From assembly GCF_000735355.1 (NCBI RefSeq), contig NZ_JMPI01000036.1, positions 16,368 to 80,367 of the forward strand: a DNA stretch of 64,000 bases, given 5' to 3'. This document shows, in pieces, positions 55,886 to 64,000 of this stretch (positions are counted from its first letter, which is position 1; the number at the start of each line of letters is the position of its first letter). Made by a program: the position numbers and the translations under genes. This DNA is from Buttiauxella agrestis ATCC 33320 (GTDB lineage: Bacteria; Pseudomonadota; Gammaproteobacteria; Enterobacterales; Enterobacteriaceae). Under the pieces are notes generated by a model, which had not been told where the DNA came from, did not search any database, and worked only from the letters and a program-made list of their open reading frames with translations.

Positions 55886-57203
55886 GAGCCTGATACCTCC
55901 CTGCTTCCAGTTGATCACTTGAGAAACGTTCAAGACGCGCTTCAAATGTTTCGTGGTAGCTATCAACACCACTCTGGGTTGCGGTTTTTACCTGCGCGCC
56001 CCCCAACACAGGCACCCAACCAGCGCCTGCGCCTGTTCCAGCGACGTCGGTGGTCAAGAAGTTCATCGGGAAACCATTGCGTAATATCCTGACGCCAACA
56101 CCCCGTGCATGACCCGGTGCGCCGTAAGCATCATCAAGTAAGTGAGTCACCGCATTCCCGCTAATCAGGCCGTATTTTTGCGCTGCCAGGACATTCGCTT
56201 CCGGAGCCAGAAACCCGAGTGCGACGTTCTGCTTGTTGGAGACAACCCCTGAAACCACATTGGATTCGCAAGCAAACTCCAGCGAGAAAGGTGCACTGAC
56301 GCTGTGCCCAGCTCTGATATCCGTGGCACTGACTCTTGGTAATTGCACAAAAGGTGTGAAATGGGTTACCTGGCAAATCGCCCCTCGCCGCACGGTAATC
56401 CCATTATTGTAAAGGCTAATGACCGATGGCCATTCGTGATACCAGCCAGCCCAGTTACCGCCACGATGCGCCTGGCCCACTTTGATGCCGTTCGAATCAA
56501 GTCCTGGCCCGCGAAACACAACATAAGCATTAGGGTTTACCCCTGCAAAAGTGTACGTCGCAGCCGAGCTAATAAAATATCGCGTATCCGCTGTTTTCAT
56601 CAGCTCCACACGAATCGGCGAAAAGTTTTTGGCTTTAATTAAAAAGTTGCCGTCTTTATCCGTATCAAGGTTAGTCATGGCGATCTGCTGCCAGATATCC
56701 GTGAATACCTGTCCGGTCGCTTCCAGCGTAATGCGCATCGCCACATTTCTGGCAAGCGTCAGATAAGCCCCCGGCACATCTTGCGCTTCATACCAACCGG
56801 CATAGGCGTCATCCCCGTTGGTGGAAAACGCCTGGTAAAGCTGGCCTGCGGTATCGGGCGTACAGCGGAAAAACACCAGTTCAGGGTCCCACCCGCCTTT
56901 GTGCGCATATTGGGTAAAAGGAATGCCCCCAGCTGCCGCAAGCACCGTGCCAGGCGGTTGGAAAATATTATTGCTGCTGACATCAATAGATTTACTCACG
57001 CCGGTCAACTGCCCGTTCTTGGCATCGGCCCCACTGTGACCCCACCATGAATCAGCTTTGCCATCACTGGCCGAACTCAGGCGATGTGAACCGAATTGAC
57101 TGTTCGCACCGGTATACGGGTAAATAATGTATTCACATGCCGCCTGTGCCGTAGCGCTTAACATCATCAGAATGACGATCGCGAGTTTTGTCCTGGTTTT
57201 CAC
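55857..57203 (-). CDS. Two-domain fimbrial tip adhesin
   Basis: 448 aa with signal peptide ending ATAQA. The N-terminal half (about 22-280) is a lectin-like receptor domain of unknown specificity, rich in Trp/Gly/Tyr (GKADSWWGHSGADA, RGGNWAGWYHEWP). The C-terminal pilin domain has the CQVTHF cysteine strand and ends in alternating residues AHAQILMRLQ, the donor-strand accepting edge. It is longer than YehA (344 aa) or FimH (300 aa). Coded between usher and second chaperone. Confidence 0.86.
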   Translation of the reverse strand: MKTRTKLAIVILMMLSATAQAACEYIIYPYTGANSQFGSHRLSSASDGKADSWWGHSGADAKNGQLTGVSKSIDVSSNNIFQPPGTVLAAAGGIPFTQYAHKGGWDPELVFFRCTPDTAGQLYQAFSTNGDDAYAGWYEAQDVPGAYLTLARNVAMRITLEATGQVFTDIWQQIAMTNLDTDKDGNFLIKAKNFSPIRVELMKTADTRYFISSAATYTFAGVNPNAYVVFRGPGLDSNGIKVGQAHRGGNWAGWYHEWPSVISLYNNGITVRRGAICQVTHFTPFVQLPRVSATDIRAGHSVSAPFSLEFACESNVVSGVVSNKQNVALGFLAPEANVLAAQKYGLISGNAVTHLLDDAYGAPGHARGVGVRILRNGFPMNFLTTDVAGTGAGAGWVPVLGGAQVKTATQSGVDSYHETFEARLERFSSDQLEAGRYQAHAQILMRLQ

Positions 57204-57215
57204 TTAATGGTTTCC

Positions 57216-59753
57216 TTACGCATCCGAACACTGAGCAGTAAGCGCGATCATCGCCCGCTGAGGTTGGTCATCTGTTAGCTGATATTGAAAAGCGCATCTT
57301 TCATCAGGGCCCTCGCCCCAACGCACCGTCAACTGTCCTTTCGTTGTCGGTAAACGGGCATACACCTGGTTTGCCTGCCCCACCATCCCGACAATCTGAT
57401 TGTGTTCATCAAAGACTTCTGCTCCTGCAGGGAGCGAGCCACGGCGTGTAGTGACATCAATCAGTGCTGCGGTTCCTTTTATCGTTGAGAACGATAATTT
57501 CACTGCGGCTCCGGCATACGGTGCAACGCGTTGTTGGTTATCCTCAAGCTCAATGTCGGCCGCCATATTACGGGTGTCTAACTGAACATTATTAAAACGA
57601 TAGGGAGTTAGCGATGGCACAAGCGCGAAGCCTTGAGCGTTGATGGCTGCGCCCTGGCCATTACTGACGCGTGCCCCTTCGGCGCCCTTGGCTTCCACCA
57701 GCGCAAAGGTGTCGCCTAGCCATGGCCCAAGCGTAACGCCTCCGCGATGCACAACTGCGGCACCCCGCATTCCACCTGACCATTGCTTATAGTTTTCTGC
57801 CTGCGAATAGCTGCCGTTGAGGGTGCCAAACGAAGTCATTTTTTGCAGCGAGGCGCTCCAGTTCTTTTGTGCCGCCTCGCCCGACGAGTTCTGGTAACCC
57901 GCAGAAACGGCATAACTTGCGCTATCGTCTTCAGTGATGGAGCCTGCCAGCGATGCCTGATAACTGGTGCCACTGCTTTTACTATGGCTAGTTGAAAGCG
58001 AGAGATAATCTTCACGCTCACCAAACTTCAGCGGCACGGAGAATGTCAGCGTGACAATATTTTCCGTCTGGCCGTGTCTGGCATTTTGCGCTGGCTGCCC
58101 ATCTGCCCGTCGTGTGGTATCACGCCAGAATGTTTGCTGGCGGCTCGCGGCCAGGTTATAGCTAATTTGTCGCCACTGATTGGCATAACCAAACTGGAGC
58201 TGTGTATTGCGTCCCCGTTCGCCGTAGTAATCGCTCACCGAGCCGGAAAGCCATATCGAGCCATAGTCACCCAATTGCTGGTTAACGGTGGCGGTAAACT
58301 GGTTGCGCTGCGAAAGTGTATCCGAGCGCCAGACGTCACTGTATTTAGCGGCATTCCGCTCACCCAGCACATCACTGAAATCACGATATCCGGCAGTGGA
58401 ATAGCGGTAGCCCGCCAGTGCCACGTTGGTACCGGTTGCGTTAAATGAACGGCTCCAGGAAAGCTGTGAACGCCAGCCCGTTTGTTTGCCATCCGGGAGT
58501 TGAGCGGACGACGCCGTCACATCCGCACCAATCGCCCCAAGCTCTGAAGCCCAGACGCCACCCAGTACCGTGGAGGCGTACTCTTTCCCCAGACGAACGC
58601 CACCGTTAGCCGTCAGGCTATTGGCGATACCGCGTTCAAGGGTGAAATCACCGAACCAGTTGTCATCCGTATCGTAATCACGCGCACGGCCAATAACCGC
58701 GTTATAGCGCCAGACACCCGGGCGCAATGAAAGCGGCAGCGCAGAAAACGGCACAGTGAACTGGCTGCGGCTACCATCGGCTTCAATCACATCAACCTGT
58801 AAATCGCCCTGCCAGGCGGTGCTGGCAAGGTCGTTAATCACAAACGGCCCTTGCGCCACATTGGTTTGGTACAACGTGCGCCCGTTCTGGCTGACGACCA
58901 CACGTGCGGCACTTGCTGCCGTGCCGCGAATTTCTGGTGCGTATCCTTGTCGGGATTGAGGCCACATCCGTTGGTCGGTTTCCAGTTTGACGCCAGTAAA
59001 CGCCATGCTGCTAAACAGGTTGCCACCACTGTAACTTTGCCCTGCACTGAGTGTGCTTTGCAGCGCTGCAACCGGGCGTTGTAGCCAGGTTTGTAAGTTA
59101 TCCCACTGATAACGTTTCTTATCCCCATAACGGCTATAGCTTGCTGAGGATTGCTGGCGCAGTTGCCATAAACCAAAGTTAATGCCCGCTGTGAGCCCCA
59201 ACCAGCCGTATTCGCTCTGGCTTCCACCCGCATCACTGTAATAAAAGTTACTGTTGTAGTTGGTAAACAACAGGCTTTCCCCCGCCTGCCATTGCTCGGG
59301 GGCGACGTAATCGTGCGGCACCTGCACCATTTCAGCCTGGGGGATGGCAATATCCAGCCGTAATAGCGCATTATCAAATACATAACTTGCCCCTGTGACG
59401 CGTTTCGCAGGGCTTAAACAGCTTTCGCTGCCGGGCGTGTTTAATGCCAGCACACCATTTTGTTCATAAAATACCAACGGCAAACAAGGCGTAACATCCT
59501 CGCCTTCACCACGAAACATCACTCCTTCACGGGCGATAAACCGCCCGTTTAGCCAGATATCCACCAGATATTGACCCGGAGCCACTGAAGCCTCGCTGTT
59601 GAAGCGAGCAAGCCCCTGCCCGTAATCGCTCCCCAACAATAACGCTTCATCGAAGGTGTAGTTTTCAGCCTGCAAGAGGAACGGCAACGCCCATCCACCC
59701 AGCAAGCAAAGGCTCAGCCAGCGATGTTTTTCCATAATTTTGCTTCCCTGCAA
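57216..59753 (-). CDS. Outer-membrane fimbrial usher
   Basis: 845 aa PapC/FimD-type usher with signal peptide (LSLCLLGGWALPFLLQA). The NTD begins ENYTFDEALLLGSDYGQGLARFN, a 24-strand barrel follows, then plug region and C-terminal domains ending with a conserved paired cysteine (CAFQYQL ... LTAQCSDA). It assembles and exports the pilins. The layout pilin-chaperone-usher-adhesin resembles Yeh (E. coli) and Stc (Salmonella). Confidence 0.94.
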   Translation of the reverse strand: MQGSKIMEKHRWLSLCLLGGWALPFLLQAENYTFDEALLLGSDYGQGLARFNSEASVAPGQYLVDIWLNGRFIAREGVMFRGEGEDVTPCLPLVFYEQNGVLALNTPGSESCLSPAKRVTGASYVFDNALLRLDIAIPQAEMVQVPHDYVAPEQWQAGESLLFTNYNSNFYYSDAGGSQSEYGWLGLTAGINFGLWQLRQQSSASYSRYGDKKRYQWDNLQTWLQRPVAALQSTLSAGQSYSGGNLFSSMAFTGVKLETDQRMWPQSRQGYAPEIRGTAASAARVVVSQNGRTLYQTNVAQGPFVINDLASTAWQGDLQVDVIEADGSRSQFTVPFSALPLSLRPGVWRYNAVIGRARDYDTDDNWFGDFTLERGIANSLTANGGVRLGKEYASTVLGGVWASELGAIGADVTASSAQLPDGKQTGWRSQLSWSRSFNATGTNVALAGYRYSTAGYRDFSDVLGERNAAKYSDVWRSDTLSQRNQFTATVNQQLGDYGSIWLSGSVSDYYGERGRNTQLQFGYANQWRQISYNLAASRQQTFWRDTTRRADGQPAQNARHGQTENIVTLTFSVPLKFGEREDYLSLSTSHSKSSGTSYQASLAGSITEDDSASYAVSAGYQNSSGEAAQKNWSASLQKMTSFGTLNGSYSQAENYKQWSGGMRGAAVVHRGGVTLGPWLGDTFALVEAKGAEGARVSNGQGAAINAQGFALVPSLTPYRFNNVQLDTRNMAADIELEDNQQRVAPYAGAAVKLSFSTIKGTAALIDVTTRRGSLPAGAEVFDEHNQIVGMVGQANQVYARLPTTKGQLTVRWGEGPDERCAFQYQLTDDQPQRAMIALTAQCSDA

Positions 59754-59758
59754 AGCCG

Positions 59759-60463
59759 CTAATGCTTCAGTGGAAGTGTTCCGCTCAGATAAGCGCCCTG
59801 ATCGTTAATCCATGTCATCTGCACGCTGTCACCCGAAGGTGTGCCAGCTAAGGGCCATGATTTTGTCGCACCGGGGGCAATCATCTCGCCACTCAACGTC
59901 ACGGATCTATTGGCAACCGTCACCACCACATGGGCAATCGATGCGAAATAGCCGCTGTTGTTGGTGAGGCTCAGTTGGCGGCCTGAAACCGAAGCGGTTG
60001 TCGTTTTGTTCATCGTGTCCGGCGAGCCCTGTAATCCAGCGGGACGCCAGAACACTTTCATACGACTGCGCAGCATCACGATCATCTGATTGGATGCTTC
60101 ACTCCCTTTAGCCACCGGCGGGATTTGCAAGGTATTGAGCCAGAACACCGACTCTTTATCCTTTGGCAAATCCGCACCGGTATATTGCAAGCGCAGGGTT
60201 TGGCCGCTGTGTGCGGCCATGCGAAACATAGGAGGGGTCAGAATAAAAGGTGCGCGCGCGGTTTGCGGTGTTGACTGCTCATCGCCGCTGTCCAGCCAGG
60301 CCTGCATGACATTCGGAAAGTCATCCCGGTTGGTTAACTGCACGCTGACTTGCTTTGCATCCGCTGGATACACCACACGATTGCCCGTCATCACAACACT
60401 TGCCTGGCTGCTCAAACAGGTACCGATGAGTGCAAACGTAAGCAAACTTCTCCCTAAACTCAT
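59759..60463 (-). CDS. Periplasmic fimbrial chaperone (PapD family)
   Basis: 234 aa with signal peptide (LLTFALIGTCLSSQA). Has the conserved TGNRVVYPADAKQVSVQL N-strand, the FWLNTLQIPP motif and RSRMKVFWRPAG before the second domain. Serves the major pilin encoded 26 bp upstream. Paralogous to the second chaperone of the operon. Confidence 0.94.
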   Translation of the reverse strand: MSLGRSLLTFALIGTCLSSQASVVMTGNRVVYPADAKQVSVQLTNRDDFPNVMQAWLDSGDEQSTPQTARAPFILTPPMFRMAAHSGQTLRLQYTGADLPKDKESVFWLNTLQIPPVAKGSEASNQMIVMLRSRMKVFWRPAGLQGSPDTMNKTTTASVSGRQLSLTNNSGYFASIAHVVVTVANRSVTLSGEMIAPGATKSWPLAGTPSGDSVQMTWINDQGAYLSGTLPLKH

Positions 60464-60488
60464 GTTTCATCCCCTACGCCGTGCACTA

Positions 60489-61025
60489 TTAAAGATAAGA
60501 AATCGCGTACTGCACTGCGGCGACAACATCACCCGCGGTAGCATTGCCGGTTGGCGAGAAGTAGCGCACGGCGTAGTCGTGTTCACCGGACTGTTCTCCT
60601 GCCGGGATAGATATCCCTGCAACAGCCATTGGGTTACTTAGGTCGATAACCGTGCTGCCCGATGCATCTGTTAGCAATTGCAGCTCAACGTTAGTAGCCG
60701 AACCGCTGGTTGCAAGGTTTCCGCTACTGGTAACGTTAGTGCCGATAAATAAGGTTTTAATCTCTAATGTGGCGCTGTCTACGCTGCATCCACTGACGCC
60801 CATAGTGAACGTGGTCAGCCCTGCCGAAGAAGCAGCGTCCTTAAGTTCACTTTTAGAGATGGTTGGCAACAGTACGACAGGGTGAGCATCTGAACCGTTA
60901 ACGGTCACCGAGCAGGTTTGTTCAGTGATCTCACCTTTAAAGGTAATGGTGTTTGTTGATTCCGCGAAAGCCGCGCCACTTAATAAAGCTGCCGTGCCGA
61001 ATACTACAGGTAATAAAGTTTTCAT
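60489..61025 (-). CDS. Major fimbrial subunit (pilin)
   Basis: 178 aa with signal peptide ending SGAAFA. It has the paired cysteines of a type-1-like pilin (EQTCSVTVNG ... VSGCSVD) and the C-terminal beta-zipper ending AVQYAISYL. First gene of the operon; RBS is AAGGATAAC just upstream. It follows a long AT-rich promoter region with palindromes. Confidence 0.93.
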   Translation of the reverse strand: MKTLLPVVFGTAALLSGAAFAESTNTITFKGEITEQTCSVTVNGSDAHPVVLLPTISKSELKDAASSAGLTTFTMGVSGCSVDSATLEIKTLFIGTNVTSSGNLATSGSATNVELQLLTDASGSTVIDLSNPMAVAGISIPAGEQSGEHDYAVRYFSPTGNATAGDVVAAVQYAISYL

Positions 61026-61189
61026 CTTGTTATCCTTGTTGTGTTGCTTCGTCCTTATCGTGCAATGCGGAATCCCAGAGCAAATAAGCCTGTTACTGAT
61101 AAATAAACAGATAAGGTTAAGCAGTTGAGAATGAGATATATAACCCTAAGCAGAAACATTGCAGAAGGTATGGTCATGTTATTGCTTAT

Positions 61190-61203
61190 TAGGAAATTTC
61201 CTA
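61190..61203. promoter_or_regulatory. Palindrome TAGGAAATTTCCTA
   Basis: Perfect 14-bp palindrome about 165 bp upstream of the pilin start. Resembles a regulator half-site pair, but no known consensus was recognised. Confidence 0.4.
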
Positions 61204-61233
61204 GATTTGTTTTCTGAATAATCTTTGGTGCCT

Positions 61234-61264
61234 TTCTTATATAAGAAAAACATCTTATATAAGA
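61234..61264. promoter_or_regulatory. Tandem palindromes TCTTATATAAGA upstream of the fimbrial operon
   Basis: TTCTTATATAAGAA (61234-61247) and TCTTATATAAGA (61253-61264), both perfect palindromes, centred 18 bp apart. Repetition of the same 12-bp dyad suggests a dimeric regulator bound in tandem, conceivably the MarT-like protein encoded downstream. Confidence 0.5.
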
Positions 61265-61356
61265 ACAAATTATTTCATATAATTTATATAGTTATAAAAA
61301 ATTCAGAGGAGTGAGAACGGGAGTTTAAAGGAACAGAATTATTAATCTTAACCATA

Positions 61357-61385
61357 TAAAAATGCGCCAGGGTTTGCCTGACGCA
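61357..61385 (-). terminator. Terminator after the ABC-transporter operon
   Basis: Stem TGCGCCAGG / CCTGACGCA (one mismatch) with loop GTTTG, followed on the minus strand by TTTTTATA. Lies 26 nt past the last ATPase gene and separates it from the fimbrial control region. Confidence 0.75.
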
Positions 61386-61410
61386 CGGTATTACTGAAAG
61401 CAATCATTAA

Positions 61411-62193
61411 TTAAAACTGAGCCACCTGACTTGCCATCTCCCGGCTATATTGCCGACTGGCATTCACCAGCATTTGGGTATAAGGATTTTGCGCCGCACC
61501 GCTAATTAAATTATCGGTGCTGAGTGACTCAAGAATCTTCCCGTGTTGCATTACACCGACGCGATGGCATAAATGCGCAATGACGCCTAAATCGTGCGTC
61601 ACCATTAAATAGGTGAGTTTCGATTCTTGCTGTAAATCCGAAAGTAAATTGAGAATTTCCGCCTGCACCGAAACATCCAATGCTGAAGTAGGTTCATCAA
61701 GCAGCAGTACTTCCGGTTCAAGTATCAGCGCACGTGCAATCGCCACACGCTGGCGCTGCCCGCCAGAAAGCTGATGCGGATAACGGCTGCGAAACGCCCG
61801 GTTCAGGCCGACTTTATCGAGCATCATGTTGATGCGGCGGTCGCGGTCGGTGAAACCATGTATTTGCAGCGGTTCTTCCAGAATGTCGCCGATGGTATGG
61901 CGCGGATGGAGCGAACCGTAGGGATCCTGAAATACCATTTGCACCATACGGCACCGTTCGCGGCTGATTTTGTGCTCAAGTTCCGTCCCATCAATTACCA
62001 GTTTTCCCTGCCAGTGGGTAAACAACCCCGCCAGGCATTTCAGCACCGTCGTTTTCCCGGATCCCGACTCCCCCACCAGGCCAAAAATCTCGCCGTGCCC
62101 AACGTTAAAATTCACATCGAATAGCACCTGGTTGGTTTTCGCCCCTTCGCCAAAGGTTAAATTGAGCTGGCTGACTTCAATCATGGATGACAT
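61411..62193 (-). CDS. ABC transporter ATPase, peptide/nickel type (OppF/DppF-like)
   Basis: 260 aa. Walker A GESGSGKTT, signature LSGGQRQRVAIARAL, Walker B VLLLDEPTSALD and H-loop MVTHD. The C-terminus has the PYTQMLVNA segment typical of the oligopeptide-ATPase family. It forms the second nucleotide-binding subunit with the upstream gene. Substrate (peptide, nickel, other) cannot be told without the binding protein, which lies outside the window. Confidence 0.92.
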   Translation of the reverse strand: MSSMIEVSQLNLTFGEGAKTNQVLFDVNFNVGHGEIFGLVGESGSGKTTVLKCLAGLFTHWQGKLVIDGTELEHKISRERCRMVQMVFQDPYGSLHPRHTIGDILEEPLQIHGFTDRDRRINMMLDKVGLNRAFRSRYPHQLSGGQRQRVAIARALILEPEVLLLDEPTSALDVSVQAEILNLLSDLQQESKLTYLMVTHDLGVIAHLCHRVGVMQHGKILESLSTDNLISGAAQNPYTQMLVNASRQYSREMASQVAQF

Positions 62194-62203
62194 TCGTTGC
62201 TCC

Positions 62204-63070
62204 TTATTGGGTTAGCCAACTGGTCTGGCGTTGCAGAACCGGCAGATGCGCACGCCGTTTGTCCATATCCGGCAAGGCGCTGATAAGCCCCTGCGTGTAC
62301 GGATGCTGCGCATTATCCAAATCTTTTGCGGCGATAGATTCCACTACCCGCCCGGCGTACATCACCAGCACGCGGTCGCAGAAACTGCGCACCAGGTTGA
62401 TGTCGTGGCTGATGAAAATCAGCCCCAGGCCACGCGATTGCACTAAATCATCTAGCAGCGCCAGCACCTGTAAACGCACTGACACATCGAGCGCGGAAGT
62501 CGGTTCGTCGGCAATCACCATTTCCGGGTCGGTAATCAGCATCATGGCAATCATGATGCGCTGCCCCTGGCCGCCAGAAACTTCGTGCGGATAGAGGTTA
62601 TAGACGCGTTCCGGCTGACGAATGCGCACCACTTCGAGCATTTCCAGCACCTTTTGCTTCGCTTCTTTATGCCCGACGCGATGGTGCGTCAGCCACGCTT
62701 CCGCAATTTGATCCCCGACGCACATCACAGGGTTTAGCGAGTATTTCGGGTCCTGCATAATCATAGAAATACGTTTGCCGCGCACATTTCGCATTTGTGC
62801 GTCAGTGGCATTGAGCAGGTCAACGTCGCCAAACTGCATACGATCGGCGGTGATCTGCGCTTTTTTAGGATGAAGCTGCAACAGCGCACGCCCGACGGTG
62901 GATTTCCCGGAGCCGGACTCGCCGACAATCGCCAGCTTTTCGCGCCCGAGCTGGAATGAAACGCCACGCACCGCGTGGGTTTGCTGGCGACCGTTCACAA
63001 ACGTCACATTGAGGTCGCGTACATCAAGCAGTTGCGGCGAATTATTCGCTGCGAGGATCGAGGATGTCAC
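62204..63070 (-). CDS. ABC transporter ATPase, peptide/nickel type (OppD/DppD-like)
   Basis: 288 aa. Walker A GESGSGKST, signature VSGGQGQRIMIAMML (Q-G-Q instead of Q-R-Q), Walker B MVIADEPTSALD, H-loop FISHD, C-terminal PYTQGLISALP. Overlaps the permease gene by 29 bp and lies 10 bp from the second ATPase. Confidence 0.92.
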   Translation of the reverse strand: MTSSILAANNSPQLLDVRDLNVTFVNGRQQTHAVRGVSFQLGREKLAIVGESGSGKSTVGRALLQLHPKKAQITADRMQFGDVDLLNATDAQMRNVRGKRISMIMQDPKYSLNPVMCVGDQIAEAWLTHHRVGHKEAKQKVLEMLEVVRIRQPERVYNLYPHEVSGGQGQRIMIAMMLITDPEMVIADEPTSALDVSVRLQVLALLDDLVQSRGLGLIFISHDINLVRSFCDRVLVMYAGRVVESIAAKDLDNAQHPYTQGLISALPDMDKRRAHLPVLQRQTSWLTQ

Positions 63071-63947
63071 GTAGGCCGTCTCCCAAGAAGTTGAATGCCA
63101 GACTGTTGATTAAAATCGCCAGCCCCGGAATCGTTACTACCCACCAGCACTCCATCATGTAAGTGCGCCCGCTGGAGATCATCGCGCCCCACTCTGGCTC
63201 TGGCGGCTGTGCGCCAAGGCCCAGGAAGCCAAGCCCGGCAGCCGTCAGAATAATGCCCGCCATATTCATGGTGATACGGATAATGACCGACGGCATACAC
63301 AACGGCACAATGTGACGCCACAGCACACGCACCGGCGAAGCCCCTTGCAAACGCACCGCAGAGATAAAATCAGCCTGCCGTAACGAAAGGGTTTCCGCAC
63401 GCGCCAGGCGGGCAATCGGCGGCCACGCGGTGAGCGTAATCGCAATAACCACATGCTCAAGGCCGGGGCCGAGTGCGGCCACAAACGCCAGCGCCAGCAC
63501 CAGGCTTGGGAACGAGATAAAGATATCGGTAATACGCATCAGCACCATATCGACTTTGCCGCCAAAATATCCGGCGGTCACACCGAGCAGTAAACCCAGC
63601 GGGCCAACGGTGACTGACACCAGCAGCACGATGTAAAGCGTAATGCGCGAGCCATAAACCAGGCGGCTGAAGATATCGCGACCAAACTCGTCGGTGCCAA
63701 ACCAGTGCGTCGCGTTGGGTGCCGTCAGCGCACGATTCAGATCCTGAACCAGCGGGTTATACGGCGCTATCCATGGCGCGAAAATCGCCACCATCAGCAG
63801 CAAGAAGACAATCCCCCCGCCAATGGCAGTCAGCGGGTTACGCGCCATTTTGCCGATAAACCCAACCGCTCGAAGACCTGCACGTTTAACGCGTAGCGAG
63901 CGCTCATCCGCCGCCGTCAGTTGTGGTGTTCCAAAGGAAACCGTCAT
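63042..63947 (-). CDS. ABC transporter permease, DppC/OppC-like
   Basis: 301 aa with six membrane segments. It has the OppC_N segment (RNPLTAIGGGIVFLLLMVAIFAPWIAPY) and WFGTDEFGRDIFSRLVYG. The EAA-type loop LSLRQADFISAVRLQGASPVRVLWRHI contacts the ATPase. The stop lies within the downstream ATPase gene, and its start overlaps the end of the upstream permease (TCATGA). Confidence 0.93.
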   Translation of the reverse strand: MTVSFGTPQLTAADERSLRVKRAGLRAVGFIGKMARNPLTAIGGGIVFLLLMVAIFAPWIAPYNPLVQDLNRALTAPNATHWFGTDEFGRDIFSRLVYGSRITLYIVLLVSVTVGPLGLLLGVTAGYFGGKVDMVLMRITDIFISFPSLVLALAFVAALGPGLEHVVIAITLTAWPPIARLARAETLSLRQADFISAVRLQGASPVRVLWRHIVPLCMPSVIIRITMNMAGIILTAAGLGFLGLGAQPPEPEWGAMISSGRTYMMECWWVVTIPGLAILINSLAFNFLGDGLRDILDPRSE

Positions 63948-64000
63948 GATTTTGTCCTCGGATCAAAGAGTTGGTAGAGCATGTCGGACAGCAGATTGAG
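63944..64000 (-). CDS. ABC transporter permease, DppB/OppB-like, C-terminal fragment
   Basis: Only the last 18 codons are in the window, reading LNLLSDMLYQLFDPRTKS and stop. The LxxDxLYxxxDPR ending is characteristic of DppB-type permeases. The stop overlaps the next permease start by 3 bp. The rest of the gene lies to the right of the window. Confidence 0.85.
   Translation of the reverse strand, partial: LNLLSDMLYQLFDPRTKS

Larger units (their letters stand above)
61026..61356. other. AT-rich control region upstream of the fimbrial operon
   Basis: About 330 bp without a gene, the AT-richest non-coding part outside the prophage. Contains three perfect palindromes (61190-61203, 61234-61247, 61253-61264). 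It must contain the leftward promoter of the fimbrial operon and, judging by AT content, is a likely H-NS target. Confidence 0.6.

Overview
The window is chromosomal DNA of an enterobacterium related to Escherichia, Klebsiella and Buttiauxella, carrying one complete P2-like prophage. The backbone order dgcE (partial) - alkA - yegD - mdtABCD-baeSR - trhP (yegQ) - cyaR - [prophage] - yegS is the Escherichia-type order. The genus cannot be fixed from the sequence alone. Compared with E. coli K-12, yegP is missing between baeR and trhP. A small HigBA-type toxin-antitoxin remnant sits between yegD and mdtA.

Region 1 (1-17.6 kb): c-di-GMP signalling (DgcE), alkylation repair (AlkA), an Hsp70-like protein (YegD), a decayed toxin with an intact antitoxin and a two-site operator, the MdtABC tripartite RND pump genes with MdtD and the BaeSR envelope-stress two-component system, the tRNA hydroxylation protein TrhP, and the sRNA CyaR. 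CyaR has a class II CRP site at -41.5 and about 35 extra nt, which form an added hairpin compared with E. coli CyaR.

Region 2 (17,645-52,891; about 35.2 kb): a P2-like prophage between 22-bp direct repeats (attL and attR). The attL core is the terminator half of CyaR, so integration leaves the sRNA intact. All structural modules are present: ogr-D-U-T-E/E'-FII-FI, G/H/I/J/W/V, S/R, lysis genes, X/L/M/N/O and P/Q. The early region A-orfs-B-cox faces C and int. Recognisable P2 sites include the -1 frameshift heptamer in E, the gpA nick region inside A, and the 19-nt cos. The lysis module differs from P2: a pinholin-like protein and a SAR endolysin replace Y/K, and lysA is absent. Three places carry cargo. 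Between V and S there is an AT-rich membrane protein. Between Q and cos there is a cassette of GlxA/FtrA-type regulator, MBL-fold hydrolase, cysteine hydrolase and MFS transporter, plus a small secreted protein. Between cos and A, the old/tin position of P2, there is an AT-rich RloC/PrrC-like AAA_13 ATPase with a zinc-hook motif and a putative anticodon-nuclease C-terminus, which is a likely anti-phage gene.

Region 3 (52.9-64 kb): the lipid kinase yegS, a MarT-like membrane-anchored winged-helix regulator with a FidL-like partner, and a chaperone-usher fimbrial operon (pilin, chaperone, usher, large tip adhesin, second chaperone). The operon is preceded by an AT-rich intergenic region with three perfect palindromes. 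The 3' part of a peptide/nickel-type ABC transporter operon (two permeases, one partial, and two ATPases) runs off the right edge.
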